From Roseiflexus sp. (GTDB taxonomy: Bacteria; Chloroflexota; Chloroflexia; Chloroflexales; Roseiflexaceae): DNA of 64,000 nucleotides. The stretch covers positions 25,813 to 89,812 of the forward strand of contig JAGHYV010000004.1 of assembly GCA_017743475.1 (NCBI GenBank), given 5' to 3'. Under the pieces are notes generated by a model, which worked only from the letters and a program-made list of their open reading frames with translations, was not told the DNA's origin and did no database searches. Position numbers and translations under genes: made by a program. Every line of letters starts with the position of its first letter. The first letter of the stretch is position 1. Shown one piece after another: positions 1 to 9,137 of this stretch.

Positions 1-1130
1 CGTTCAAGCGCACGCGTAATGCCAACCCAGTCGCGGTCACGACGCGCCAGGACAAGCGCGCGCTCGTAATATGCAATCGCGGCTTGCGACTGGCGCAGCG
101 CGCGTGCAGCATCGCCAAGATGGATGAGCGCAATGCACTGACCACGTGGATTCTGCGTCAGTTCCTGCAATTCACAGGCGCGTTTATACGACTCCATTGC
201 CCGTTCGTGACGCCCAAGCCGGCTCAGCACCGCGCCAATAACAGTATACGAGCGCGCCTGACCGACAATATCGTTGATCCGACGACGCAGTTCCAGACTC
301 TCCTCCGCTGATGCCAGCGCGTCGGCAGCCCTGTTTTGATCGAGCAACGTCAGGGCGAGTTTATCCTTCAGGATTGCCTGCCCGATCAGGCTGCCGCGCC
401 CCTGCTCTAGCGACAGAGCGCGGGTGTAGAATGTGAACGCCTCACGACTCGATCCCAATACCCGATAGACATCACCAATACTGGTGAGCACCCGCGCCAG
501 TTTAAGCTTGTCGTCGGCAGTTTCGTGCTCCTCGCGCGCCAGTTGCAGTTCCTGCAACGCTTCCAGATGCCGCCCCTGCAACTGATGCACCTTCGCCAGA
601 TGCAACCGGGCTTCGGCTTCCAGATCGCTCAGATCGTCACGGGCAGCGCGATCACGCGCAAGGTTCAGCGCAGCCTCAGCCTGCATCAGTTGCCCCAATT
701 CCCGATGCATGCGACCAACCCCCAGCAGCGCACGCGCTTCCGCCTCAGCATTCTTGAGGCGTTGCGCCGCTCGCAGCATTCGACGGGCGTATTCGAGACC
801 TTCGCGATACTGACCGCCGAATTCGAGCACTGCAAGCGCCAGGGCGCAGGCGCGCAGTTCGTAGGAGCGCTGCTCTGCAACATCAAGGCGCTCAGTCAAC
901 GCTAGTACCCGCTCGGTCCATCGGCGCGCACCGCTGAAATCGAGGCGCGCAATGCGTGTCTCGGTAACTGACATTGCCGTTTCGACGGCAGCAGCATAGA
1001 CACCCGCCTGTTCCCAATGCCAGGTTTGTATCTCGCGCCAGTCTTCGGGTGCACGTTCGTCGTCGCTATAGCGTGCAGCCAGTTCTTCGGCGACACGACG
1101 GTGGAATGCACTTGTGCTTTCGTCTGTCAC
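1..1130 (-). CDS. TPR-repeat protein, 3' part off the left edge
   Basis: The ORF track misses this gene because no stop codon falls inside the window. Translating the minus strand from a GTG at 1130 gives about 376 residues with no stop. They form repeated helix pairs of TPR type, for example ALLGVGRMHRELGQLMQAEA, VLTSIGDVYRVLGSSREAF and ALIHLGDAARALRQSQAAI, at roughly 34-40 residue spacing. No signal peptide or catalytic domain is visible in the part present. It starts 7 nt after the murC stop on the same strand, so it is probably the last gene of the dcw transcript, although a link to cell-wall synthesis is only positional. TPR arrays normally serve as protein-interaction scaffolds; the partner is unknown. 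The GTG start is my choice, because the nearby ATG leads at once to a stop. Confidence 0.8.
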   Translation of the reverse strand, partial: MTDESTSAFHRRVAEELAARYSDDERAPEDWREIQTWHWEQAGVYAAAVETAMSVTETRIARLDFSGARRWTERVLALTERLDVAEQRSYELRACALALAVLEFGGQYREGLEYARRMLRAAQRLKNAEAEARALLGVGRMHRELGQLMQAEAALNLARDRAARDDLSDLEAEARLHLAKVHQLQGRHLEALQELQLAREEHETADDKLKLARVLTSIGDVYRVLGSSREAFTFYTRALSLEQGRGSLIGQAILKDKLALTLLDQNRAADALASAEESLELRRRINDIVGQARSYTVIGAVLSRLGRHERAMESYKRACELQELTQNPRGQCIALIHLGDAARALRQSQAAIAYYERALVLARRDRDWVGITRALE

Positions 1131-1137
1131 GCCATGC

Positions 1138-2544
1138 TCAATTCTGCTGTCTGAGAGTGTCGATGATCAATTCTCCCACACGATACCCGTCGCCAGCCCC
1201 CAGAGTCAGTAGCACGTCTCCAGGACGTAAGAGCGCACCAATCGTTGCGGCTGCCTCGACAATATTCCCCACTACCTGAACATCGTTATGCCTGATGCAT
1301 CTAGCGAGCGCAAGCGCAGCAGTGCGAGGATCTCCTGTCTCGCGCGCCGGGTAAACATCGCCGATCCGCACAACATCTGCACAATCAAACGCGTCTGCCC
1401 AGGCATCACGTAACGCCTGCGTGCGCGAGAAGGTGTGTGGTTGCAGATAGACGACGAGCCGGCGTTGCGGAAAACGCGTCCGTGCGGCAGCCAGGGTTGC
1501 ACGCGCTTCCGTTGGGTGATGTGCGTAGTCGTCGATGATTGTGATACCGTTTGCCTCGCCTTTAACGTCAAAACGTCGGCGTGCTCCGCAGTAGACGGCA
1601 AGCGCATCCGCAATTGCAACGCGCTCGACCCCCAAAAGGGTTGCGACTACAATTGCTGCCAGGGCGTTGCGCACATTGTGATCACCGACCAGGCGCATGG
1701 TATATGTGCCGTCGAATCGGGTGCCAAACGTGCGCCGGTCATACTGCCAGAGATCGAAATGGGTCATCCTTCCATCATAGCATACATTTGCCGCCATCCA
1801 GTCCATCAGCGCCAGGCGACACGAAGCCGGGTTGCGGGCAATCGCTTCTTCAATGCCATATTGCTGCGCATCAGGGTAATTGGCGACGCGCAACGCGCCC
1901 GGATCATCGCCACACACGATCAGGCGCTGTGGCTGCGCCACACGTCTGGTAAATAAACGGAATGCCGCTTCGTAATCGTCGGGCGATGGATAGATATCGA
2001 CATGATCCCATTCGACATTGGTAATCACTGCCACATCTGGTATCAATGCCAGAAACGTCCGATCATACTCGTCGGCTTCGACCACAAGCGGCGCCGCCGG
2101 ATCGCCCCACCGCGCGTGTACGCCGAGATCGGGCGTCTCTCCGCCAATCAGAAAACCAGGATCGCTGCCCGCCCGCGTCAACATCAGCGCAATCAGCGCC
2201 GTTGTTGTGGTTTTTCCGTGGGTGCCGGCGACTGCCACCACGCGCCGCTGCTGTGACCACTCGCGCCATAGGTCGGCGCGTCGCAGCACCGGGATGCCGC
2301 GCGCACGCGCCGCTGACAGTTCGACGTGATCATCTCGCACAGCGGAGGTTGCCACGAGCGCATCGGCACCTGCGATCCATGCAGGATCGTGCCCATCACG
2401 GATCAGCGCGCCGCGTTGTTCAAGTGCTTCGGTGAGCGCGTTGCGCTGCACATCCGACCCGCTGACTGTGTGCCCCTGATCTAGAAGGATATGCGCAATC
2501 GCGCTCATTCCTGCGCCAGCAATACCGGTAATGTGATAATGCAT
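1138..2544 (-). CDS. murC: UDP-N-acetylmuramate--L-alanine ligase
   Basis: MurC adds L-alanine to UDP-N-acetylmuramate with ATP hydrolysis, the first step of the cytoplasmic stem-peptide pathway. The 468 residues match the usual family length. The N-terminal Rossmann domain opens with HITGIAGAGMSAIAHIL, and the ATP-binding loop AGTHGKTTTT lies at about residues 106-115. The central-domain segment NVEWDHVDIYPS and the C-terminal FDVKGEANGITIIDDYAHHP are also family features. It lies 18 nt downstream of the small membrane-protein gene and is the last recognisable Mur ligase of this cluster. The ATG start gives the canonical N-terminus. Several ORF-track lines on the plus strand over this region are shadows. 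Confidence 0.96.
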   Translation of the reverse strand: MHYHITGIAGAGMSAIAHILLDQGHTVSGSDVQRNALTEALEQRGALIRDGHDPAWIAGADALVATSAVRDDHVELSAARARGIPVLRRADLWREWSQQRRVVAVAGTHGKTTTTALIALMLTRAGSDPGFLIGGETPDLGVHARWGDPAAPLVVEADEYDRTFLALIPDVAVITNVEWDHVDIYPSPDDYEAAFRLFTRRVAQPQRLIVCGDDPGALRVANYPDAQQYGIEEAIARNPASCRLALMDWMAANVCYDGRMTHFDLWQYDRRTFGTRFDGTYTMRLVGDHNVRNALAAIVVATLLGVERVAIADALAVYCGARRRFDVKGEANGITIIDDYAHHPTEARATLAAARTRFPQRRLVVYLQPHTFSRTQALRDAWADAFDCADVVRIGDVYPARETGDPRTAALALARCIRHNDVQVVGNIVEAAATIGALLRPGDVLLTLGAGDGYRVGELIIDTLRQQN

Positions 2545-2562
2545 CGTTTTCTGCTCAACAGG

Positions 2563-3216
2563 TTATTTTTTTTGTCCGCCGCCGCTGCCGCCGCTACCGC
2601 CGCTATCGACCGCCCAGATACGGTTGAAGCGTATCACCGTCACAATAAGTAGCGTTATGACGAATGCAGTGATGGTCGAAGGAATGATGCTGGTCCAGGT
2701 TGGCAAACTGTTCAATGCCGTCGCAAGTGTTGGCGAAACTTCCACTGTTGGCGCAAATTCTCGCCAGAAGATCGATACAGCACTGGTTAGCAGCACGGCG
2801 GTATACAGTCCCGTTAACGCTCCCAGAATACGCAGCGGACGTTTGCCGCCCCATCCGCCGAGCGGTTTGCCTTCCCACGGAAACGAATACCCGATACCGA
2901 TGGCAACCAGCGCGATAAAGAGCAGTACCCGCAGCAGGAGCGGCGCTTCGAGATTTTCGGGAATGATCGGACCGAGCGGCGCGACATCGGCAGTACTGCC
3001 GCCAGTCAGAAAGACAGCCAGGCGCGGCAGGTTACTGTACGTTCGGTTGATCAGGTCAACAATGAAATTGCCACCCTGGACTGACACCAGATAAGCAATC
3101 GTGGTCAGCAACCCCAGGCTGACAATATACCGAAACCCCCAGACCCAACCAAGGATGCCGAGCGCCGCAAGGATCGAATAGGTAACGAACGGACCACTTA
3201 GATCGATTGTTATCAT
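2563..3216 (-). CDS. multi-pass membrane protein of unknown function inside the dcw cluster
   Basis: This protein of 217 residues has about five hydrophobic segments (near residues 10-30, 32-48, 95-112, 130-150 and 178-196) and a Gly/Ser-rich, Lys-ending C-terminus (GGSGGSGGGQKK). The topology vaguely recalls CvpA-like proteins, but I see no diagnostic motif and do not assign it. Its ATG overlaps the murG stop (ATGA), and murC follows after 18 nt, so it is almost certainly translated with murG and murC. Tight coupling between a lipid II glycosyltransferase and a Mur ligase suggests an envelope role; that is inference from position only. Confidence 0.75.
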   Translation of the reverse strand: MITIDLSGPFVTYSILAALGILGWVWGFRYIVSLGLLTTIAYLVSVQGGNFIVDLINRTYSNLPRLAVFLTGGSTADVAPLGPIIPENLEAPLLLRVLLFIALVAIGIGYSFPWEGKPLGGWGGKRPLRILGALTGLYTAVLLTSAVSIFWREFAPTVEVSPTLATALNSLPTWTSIIPSTITAFVITLLIVTVIRFNRIWAVDSGGSGGSGGGQKK

Positions 3217-4532
3217 GCCGTTTGTCTCCTGATCGCCAGCGTCTCCAGCATGAACGCGAGCCTGTGTGCTGCGTCCGGTTGCGCCAGCGCCCGCGCGCGT
3301 TCCGCCATAGCACGACGCTCTTCTGAACAGTTGATGAGCCGGTAGATCTCACGAAACAGCAATCCTTTTTCTGTCGTGTCTGCCAATGCAGCATCGCTTA
3401 CCTTGACTGCAGCGCCGCGCTGTACCAGGTAGTCGGCATTCTCATCCTGGTGAACGTGAGGGTACGGCACCAGCACTGCCGGTAAGCCGACCGCTGGTAA
3501 TTCTCCGAGTATCGATGCGCCGCTGCGACAGACTGCGAGATCGGCAGCGACCAGCGCGGCGATCATCGTTGGTGTTGCGGGCGAATCGCCCTGCCCTGAT
3601 GCGTCGGGCACGCTATGCAAATACTCAAAGAGATGATACCGCTTTTGCAGGTTCTCTGGCAATGCCCTAATCGCCGCACGCAGAAATGCCGCATCCCCTT
3701 CCCGACCACATACATGAATAATCTCCATTAATGGTAGCAGCAAGGGTAGCAGGGCAGCAATGGCGCGATTGATGCTACGCGCCCCGCGACTGCCGCCAGC
3801 GACCAGCAGTGTCGGCACGTCGTCGCTCAACCCAAACGCTGCGCGGCACGCACGCCGGTCAGCGTGAAATAATTCCCGCCGCACCGGATAACCGGTAACG
3901 ATCAGGCGGACTATTCGATTCTGCGTTGCCAGGTAGGGCACGGCACGCTCAAAATCCACTGGGGTCAACCCCAGATAGCGCCCGGAGTCGGCCACACTAC
4001 AGGCGACCAGGTTTGCCAGGCGAGCCAGCAAACGCACTGCCAGTCCAGGAACAACATCAGGCTGGTAGATCACCGTCGGCACGCGCGATAGCCGCGCTGC
4101 GAGAAATACCGGTACGCACACATATCCACCCGTTCCCAGGATTGCCGCAGGGCGATCATGGGCGATCAGACGACGCGCCGCCCTGGTTCCACGCGCCAGT
4201 ATCATCAGGTTGCGCACCGCGGTCAATGGATTCTGCCCCCGCACCGCAGCCGCAGGCAGCGCGTGGAAAGGCAGGGTGCTCTCACGCGCCACCAGCCCGG
4301 CTTCCATGCCGCCGACACTGCCGACATACAGCACCGACCATCGTGTGTAGAGCGACATCGCCCGGCTGTGTCCACCATCTGTGTCAGTGACGACGAATTG
4401 CGCCCCACGCGCGTTGAGTGCTGCGGCGACGGCTAGCGCTGGATACACGTGCCCGCCCGTTCCGCCACCAACCAGCCAGGCGCGCAAAGGAAGCAGTCCG
4501 TCCGGATCGCGTAGTGTCCGTGACTGTTTCAT
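3213..4532 (-). CDS. murG: UDP-GlcNAc:lipid I N-acetylglucosaminyltransferase
   Basis: MurG transfers GlcNAc from UDP-GlcNAc to lipid I to make lipid II at the inner face of the membrane. Family glycine-rich motifs are present: LVGGGTGGHVYPALAVA near the N-terminus, GGSRGARSINRAI at the start of the second Rossmann half, and CRSGASILGELPAVGLPAVLVPYPH in the UDP-GlcNAc site. At about 439 residues it is longer than the usual 350-370; additional residues seem to lie in both halves, for example the segment around VPDASGQGDSPATPT. I chose the ATG three codons inside the track ORF because a GGTGAG ribosome-binding site precedes it. The gene starts well inside the 3' end of ftsW, and its stop overlaps the start of the next gene. 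Confidence 0.94.
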   Translation of the reverse strand: MKQSRTLRDPDGLLPLRAWLVGGGTGGHVYPALAVAAALNARGAQFVVTDTDGGHSRAMSLYTRWSVLYVGSVGGMEAGLVARESTLPFHALPAAAVRGQNPLTAVRNLMILARGTRAARRLIAHDRPAAILGTGGYVCVPVFLAARLSRVPTVIYQPDVVPGLAVRLLARLANLVACSVADSGRYLGLTPVDFERAVPYLATQNRIVRLIVTGYPVRRELFHADRRACRAAFGLSDDVPTLLVAGGSRGARSINRAIAALLPLLLPLMEIIHVCGREGDAAFLRAAIRALPENLQKRYHLFEYLHSVPDASGQGDSPATPTMIAALVAADLAVCRSGASILGELPAVGLPAVLVPYPHVHQDENADYLVQRGAAVKVSDAALADTTEKGLLFREIYRLINCSEERRAMAERARALAQPDAAHRLAFMLETLAIRRQTA

Positions 4533-5655
4533 CGGTCTCACCAGGAGACGTGGCGCGGGTATAACGCGAAATGTTTAGCAGTATGCCAACTGCCGTCATA
4601 CACACGGTCAACGACGTTCCGCCGTAACTGATAAAGGGCAGTGTCAACCCTGTGAACGGAATAAGGGTCGTTACCACAGCAATGTTGATCAATGCCTGAA
4701 AGACCAGCCAGGCAGTGATGCCAGTTGCGAGTAGCGCTGCAAAGGGATCGGACGATCGTCCGGCGATACGCATCCCGCGGTAGGCAATCACCAGAAAGCA
4801 GGTGACAACGAAAAGGGTTCCGATCAGACCAAACTCTTCGCCAATGATGGCGAAGATGGCATCGGTGTGTGCTTCGGGTAACCAGAAGAACTTCTGGCGT
4901 GCCTGTCCAATGCCGACGCCAAACAGTCCGCCGCTCGCCAGGGCGTAAAGTGCATGCACCGGTTGATACCCCGCACCCTGGTAGTGCGCAAACGGATCGA
5001 TCCAGGCAGCGATCCGCTCCTGCCGGTATGCCGCAATGTTGATCAATCCCCAGAATGCGCCACCTGCAATGACTGCTGCTCCAATAACATGGAGCACGTT
5101 TGCGCCAGCGACAAAGTACACAATCCCGGCAATGATCACTAGCACAATCGTCGTTCCGAGATCGCCCCCTAGCATTACCAGCCCGCACACTACGCCGAGC
5201 GTCAGTGCGAACGGAACCAGTCCATAGGTCACGTTGGTCAGTTTCTCGCCGCGACGTGATAGCCAGTCGGCGAAGTAGATTACCAGCGCCAGTTTAGCAA
5301 TCTCCGATGGTTGCATACTGAACGCGCCAATGCGGATCCAGCTACGTGCGCCGTTGGCTTCAGTCATTGATGCTGGCAGGATCAGCGTCAGCAGGAGAAG
5401 GAAAAGCGTACCCGCCATCAGATGCACCGAGAAGCGCCGCCAGATGCGGTAATCGATGCGTTGCGCCACAAGTAAGCCAGCTGTGCCGATCAGGGCAGCG
5501 ATCATCTGCCGTCCGGTGTAGTAGAATTGATCGCCAGTATCGGCATACGCGCGCATAAACGATGCGCTGTAGACCATGACCAGTCCAAGCGGGATCAGTA
5601 CCCCAACTGCCGTCAGCAGGGGGTAGTCTGGTTTGCGTTGACGCATGACTGCCAT
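4384..5655 (-). CDS. ftsW: SEDS-family lipid II polymerase / division protein FtsW
   Basis: FtsW is the SEDS glycosyltransferase that polymerises lipid II with its partner PBP at the septum. The sequence holds about ten membrane helices. Family motifs include the [24 protein letters not shown] block, the [30 protein letters not shown] type periplasmic loop (here [20 protein letters not shown]) and the C-terminal [16 protein letters not shown]. The last roughly 35 residues ([17 protein letters not shown] and onward) are low-complexity and overlap murG in another frame, so the tail is probably unconstrained. I place the start at the internal ATG giving [14 protein letters not shown], which brings the first helix to the usual position; the track ORF is 16 codons longer. 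FtsI, the cognate transpeptidase, is in the same cluster. Confidence 0.94.
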   Translation of the reverse strand: [423 protein letters not shown]

Positions 5656-5730
5656 ATGCCACCAGGTATGAATGGGGAACGCAGTATGACTGCGTCCCAG
5701 CACTACTCCGGATCAAATCATGGACTGCAT

Positions 5731-6582
5731 CTACGGCGAAATTGTTTGCAGCGGCGGTGTGATAATCAGCGCCAGCGCGATCAGCACTGCCAGTACCGCC
5801 ATTGTCGCTGGCCATCCGACGCGCAGACTCAATCGCACGACTGTCGGTGGATAGGAACGCTGGTCGAGCGCAAAACGCGGCGCCAGCAGCCATCCGATCA
5901 CTGCACCAGTCAGCAACCCACCGATATGTGCATTGTTGTCGATGTAGGGTGACGTAAATCCGAGCGCCAGATTGATCATCACCACAAATATCAGGCTGCC
6001 GAGTTGCTGGCGTGCGATGCCGCCCAGCACCGAACGCCCAACAATGTAGAAGGCGATCAGCGCGCCAATCAGACCAAAAATCGCTCCTGACGCGCCAACC
6101 GAGGGGTTGGGATTGAACGCATACGACATCACTCCGCCGCCCAGACCGGCAATCAGGTAAAGCGCCAGGAAGCGTTGCGAGCCGAAGATGCGTTCGGCTT
6201 CGAAACCAAGTGAATAGAGCGCAAACGAGTTGAAGAACAGGTGTGCAATGCCGCCGTGGAGAAACATTGCGGTCAGAAAACGGTAGTACTGCCCGCCGAT
6301 AAAAATCGCGGCATTCTCTTTCGCGCCCCAGATCAGGGTCAGTTCGTACACACTCACGACGCCAGCAATACGGATGCCAATCACGTCCAGCAACCAGGGT
6401 CCAACGAAGACGAGAATGTTGATCACCAGCAGAATGCGCGCCGCCCAGGGCATAAATAGCGGAACACGCATGCGCACCGATCCTGCTTCAGCCTGTTCGG
6501 CAGGCGCTGGTTCTTCTGGAGGGCGCCCCGCTGCTTCGAGATCGCGCAGGATACGCTGATAATCGCTGTCGTTGTCGCTCAC
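5731..6582 (-). CDS. rhomboid family intramembrane serine protease
   Basis: Rhomboids cleave transmembrane helices of substrate proteins within the membrane. The 283 residues begin with a soluble Pro/Glu-rich segment (about 1-45), followed by seven hydrophobic helices. The catalytic serine lies in VGASGAIFG (Ser165), the catalytic histidine in [11 protein letters not shown] (His219), and the loop-1/helix-2 motif [18 protein letters not shown] (His114 to Asn118) is intact, so it should be active. The GTG start overlaps the murD stop (GTGA), showing translational coupling with murD. A rhomboid gene embedded between murD and ftsW is not a standard part of a dcw cluster; its substrate is unknown. 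The stop codon is TAG, one of several ordinary TAG stops in this window. Confidence 0.93.
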   Translation of the reverse strand: MSDNDSDYQRILRDLEAAGRPPEEPAPAEQAEAGSVRMRVPLFMPWAARILLVINILVFVGPWLLDVIGIRIAGVVSVYELTLIWGAKENAAIFIGGQYYRFLTAMFLHGGIAHLFFNSFALYSLGFEAERIFGSQRFLALYLIAGLGGGVMSYAFNPNPSVGASGAIFGLIGALIAFYIVGRSVLGGIARQQLGSLIFVVMINLALGFTSPYIDNNAHIGGLLTGAVIGWLLAPRFALDQRSYPPTVVRLSLRVGWPATMAVLAVLIALALIITPPLQTISP

Positions 6583-7979
6583 GTGAAACTCTCAACGATG
6601 CGGCGAAACGCTTCACCACGATGAAATTCGTTGCGGAACATGCCAAAACTGGCGCATCCCGGCGAAAGCAGCACAACGTCGCCGGGTGCAGCGATGTGAC
6701 GGGCTGCCATAACCGCTCGCTCAAAGTCGTCGAATGGTCCGCATACTTCGACCGACGGATCAACCATACGCAGAGCCTGCTGCAACTTCGGGGTGGCGGT
6801 TCCGTGCACCAGTACGACTGCTTTGACGCGCCCGGCAATCTTACGCGCAAGATCATCGAATGGCAACTGTTTGTCTGCGCCGCCAGCGATCAGCACAATT
6901 GGATCGTCGAAGGCGCGCAGGGCTGCTATCACTGCTTCGGGCGCTGTTGCTGTGGTGTCGTTGACATAACGCACACCGTCAAGTTCTCGTACCAATTCCA
7001 GTCGATGTTCGACGCCGGTAAACGTTTGCACGGCGCGTCGAATATGATCCGGCGCAACGCCAAAGGAACAGGCTGCCGCAGTTGCCGCAGCAATGTTCCC
7101 AAGATTATGCGCGCCACGGAGTCGCACGTCGTCGCGTGTGCAGATGACGTGCCTTTTGCCGCACTGATCACGCCAGATCAACTCGTCTCCCTGCCAGAAG
7201 GCTGCCCGGCCTGTGCGTGCAAGTGCCAGATGGGTGGCGCTGGCGAACCAGACCACATCGTCAGGGCGCTGTTCAACCACCGCCATCGTACGGATGATCG
7301 GCGAGTCGGCATTCAGCGCTACTGCGTCACCAGGGCGTTGATGTCGCCAGATCTGCTCCTTTGCCAGAATGTACGCTTCCATCGTTCCATACCGGTCCAG
7401 ATGATCTGGCGCAATAGTGGTGATACAGGCAATCTTCGGGCTTAGCCCGGCTTCGCCCAACCCTTCGAGCGCAAACGATGAGAGTTCCAGTACCACAGGG
7501 GTTGCGGCGGTAATCGCAGGCAACTGATCGAGCGCCGAAATGCGCAGATTGCCAGCAATCACGGTATCCGGAAACTGTTCACGCAACATAGCGCCGAGCA
7601 GGAGAGTTGTTGTCGTTTTGCCCTTGGTGCCGGTAACGCCGAGGATGGGTCCGGGGCAAAGCCGGAAGAAGATGGTCATCTCCATCTCGATCGTTGCGCC
7701 AGCCGCCCGCGCAATCTGGAGATAGCGCGAGGTGGGCGGCACTGCCGGGTTGCGGACCACAATCTCCGCTCGACGAAAATCATCGTCACGGTGTTCGCCC
7801 AACACGAAACGGATCGGCAAACCAGCAAGTGCATCAAGCGATGCACGCAGGTCATCGGGTCCGCGTAGATCGGTGACTGTCACATCGGCGCCCTGCAAGG
7901 CGAGAAATCGAGCTACGCCTGTTCCGCCGCCGTGAATGCCAAGCCCCATAACCAGCGCGCGTTTGCCTGCCAGTTGCAT
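6579..7979 (-). CDS. murD: UDP-N-acetylmuramoylalanine--D-glutamate ligase
   Basis: MurD adds D-glutamate to UDP-MurNAc-L-Ala in the cytoplasm. The protein has 466 residues, close to the family norm. The N-terminal domain begins [20 protein letters not shown], the ATP-binding loop [11 protein letters not shown] lies near residues 115-125, and the C-terminal domain has the typical [16 protein letters not shown] and [15 protein letters not shown] blocks plus [12 protein letters not shown]. The gene begins 6 nt after the mraY stop and its own stop overlaps the rhomboid start, so it is part of one tightly packed transcript. The ATG start gives a natural N-terminus. Confidence 0.96.
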   Translation of the reverse strand: MQLAGKRALVMGLGIHGGGTGVARFLALQGADVTVTDLRGPDDLRASLDALAGLPIRFVLGEHRDDDFRRAEIVVRNPAVPPTSRYLQIARAAGATIEMEMTIFFRLCPGPILGVTGTKGKTTTTLLLGAMLREQFPDTVIAGNLRISALDQLPAITAATPVVLELSSFALEGLGEAGLSPKIACITTIAPDHLDRYGTMEAYILAKEQIWRHQRPGDAVALNADSPIIRTMAVVEQRPDDVVWFASATHLALARTGRAAFWQGDELIWRDQCGKRHVICTRDDVRLRGAHNLGNIAAATAAACSFGVAPDHIRRAVQTFTGVEHRLELVRELDGVRYVNDTTATAPEAVIAALRAFDDPIVLIAGGADKQLPFDDLARKIAGRVKAVVLVHGTATPKLQQALRMVDPSVEVCGPFDDFERAVMAARHIAAPGDVVLLSPGCASFGMFRNEFHRGEAFRRIVESFT

Positions 7980-7985
7980 ACTGCT

Positions 7986-9077
7986 TTACCGCTCCACTGT
8001 TACTGCCGGACGTTCGACTGCCATCCACGCCTCTTGCGCATCATCGATCGTCAGCGCCAGCGATATGCCAACCAGCGCCGACACCATGCCTATCAGCACG
8101 AAGCGCTGCATTACCTGCGTTTCGCTCCAACCGAGCAGTTCAAAGTGGTTGTGCAGTGGCGACATTTTGAAAACCCGACGCCCGACGCCAGTGCGCCGTT
8201 TCGTCCATTTGAAATAGCCAACCTGGATGATGACCGAGAGCGCTTCGGCAACGAACACCAGACCGACGACCGGCAACAGCAGCCATTGCTGCGACTGAAG
8301 GGCAATCACACCCAGCACTGCTCCCAGTGAGAGCGAACCCAGATCACCCATGAACACCTGCGCCGGGTGCGCGTTGTACCATAGAAATGCCGCACACGCA
8401 CCGACAAGCGTGAAACAGAACGCCATCAGGTTGATGAACTCGCCGTTCAGGAAGGTGATCACCCCATAGGCGGCGAATGCCAGCGTCAGATTCCAGCCTG
8501 CCAGACTATCGAGACCATCAGTAAGGTTCACTGCATTGCTTGTGCCGACAATGATCAGCATAGCAAACGGGATGAACCACAGACCAATATCGAACTGCCC
8601 GACAAACGGAACGCGCACCTGCCCGAAGTTTGCCAGACCGAACGGTGGCGGCAGATAGAGCGCCAGCGCAGCGCCAAAGGCGATTAGCATCATCAACGCC
8701 ATTTTGGTCTGCGGCGTAAACCCATAGGTCTTTGACCGACTCCCAACCAGCGACATGTAATCATCAATCGCGCCAAGGATGGCAAACGCAATCAAAACCG
8801 CGAGTGGTAGCAGAATCGACCAGCGATCAATCAGGTTGAACGCCACGGTCAGAACAATGACCGGCAGCAGGATGATGATCCCGCCCATCGTTGGCGTACC
8901 GGTTTTGACCAGGTGACTCTGTGGTCCTTCGAGGCGAATCTGCTTGCCAATCCCATGGCGGCGCAGGAAGCGGATCCAGTATCCGCCCGTTGCGAGGGTC
9001 AGGATAAAGGCAGCTGCTGCCAGCAGCAGCGCTCGTGCCATATCTTGCACCAGTAATGCCTGGAGCGTTTCGCGCAC
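7986..9077 (-). CDS. mraY: phospho-N-acetylmuramoyl-pentapeptide-transferase
   Basis: MraY is the polytopic enzyme that moves phospho-MurNAc-pentapeptide onto undecaprenyl phosphate to make lipid I. The protein has 363 residues and about ten transmembrane helices. Conserved cytoplasmic loops are visible: TPTMGGIIILLPVIV, the aspartate pair in GAIDDYMSLVGSRSKTYG, NAVNLTDGLDSLAGW and MGDLGSLSLGAVLGVIAL, and the C-terminal PLHNHFELLGWSETQVMQRF. The start is a GTG with a good AGAGGAGA ribosome-binding site, giving MRETLQALLVQ. It follows murF by 60 nt. Confidence 0.96.
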   Translation of the reverse strand: MRETLQALLVQDMARALLLAAAAFILTLATGGYWIRFLRRHGIGKQIRLEGPQSHLVKTGTPTMGGIIILLPVIVLTVAFNLIDRWSILLPLAVLIAFAILGAIDDYMSLVGSRSKTYGFTPQTKMALMMLIAFGAALALYLPPPFGLANFGQVRVPFVGQFDIGLWFIPFAMLIIVGTSNAVNLTDGLDSLAGWNLTLAFAAYGVITFLNGEFINLMAFCFTLVGACAAFLWYNAHPAQVFMGDLGSLSLGAVLGVIALQSQQWLLLPVVGLVFVAEALSVIIQVGYFKWTKRRTGVGRRVFKMSPLHNHFELLGWSETQVMQRFVLIGMVSALVGISLALTIDDAQEAWMAVERPAVTVER

Positions 9078-9137
9078 GTGTATCTCCTCTACGTCATTGA
9101 TCTCCGGGACGATAGATATCTGCAGAACGATGGAGCA

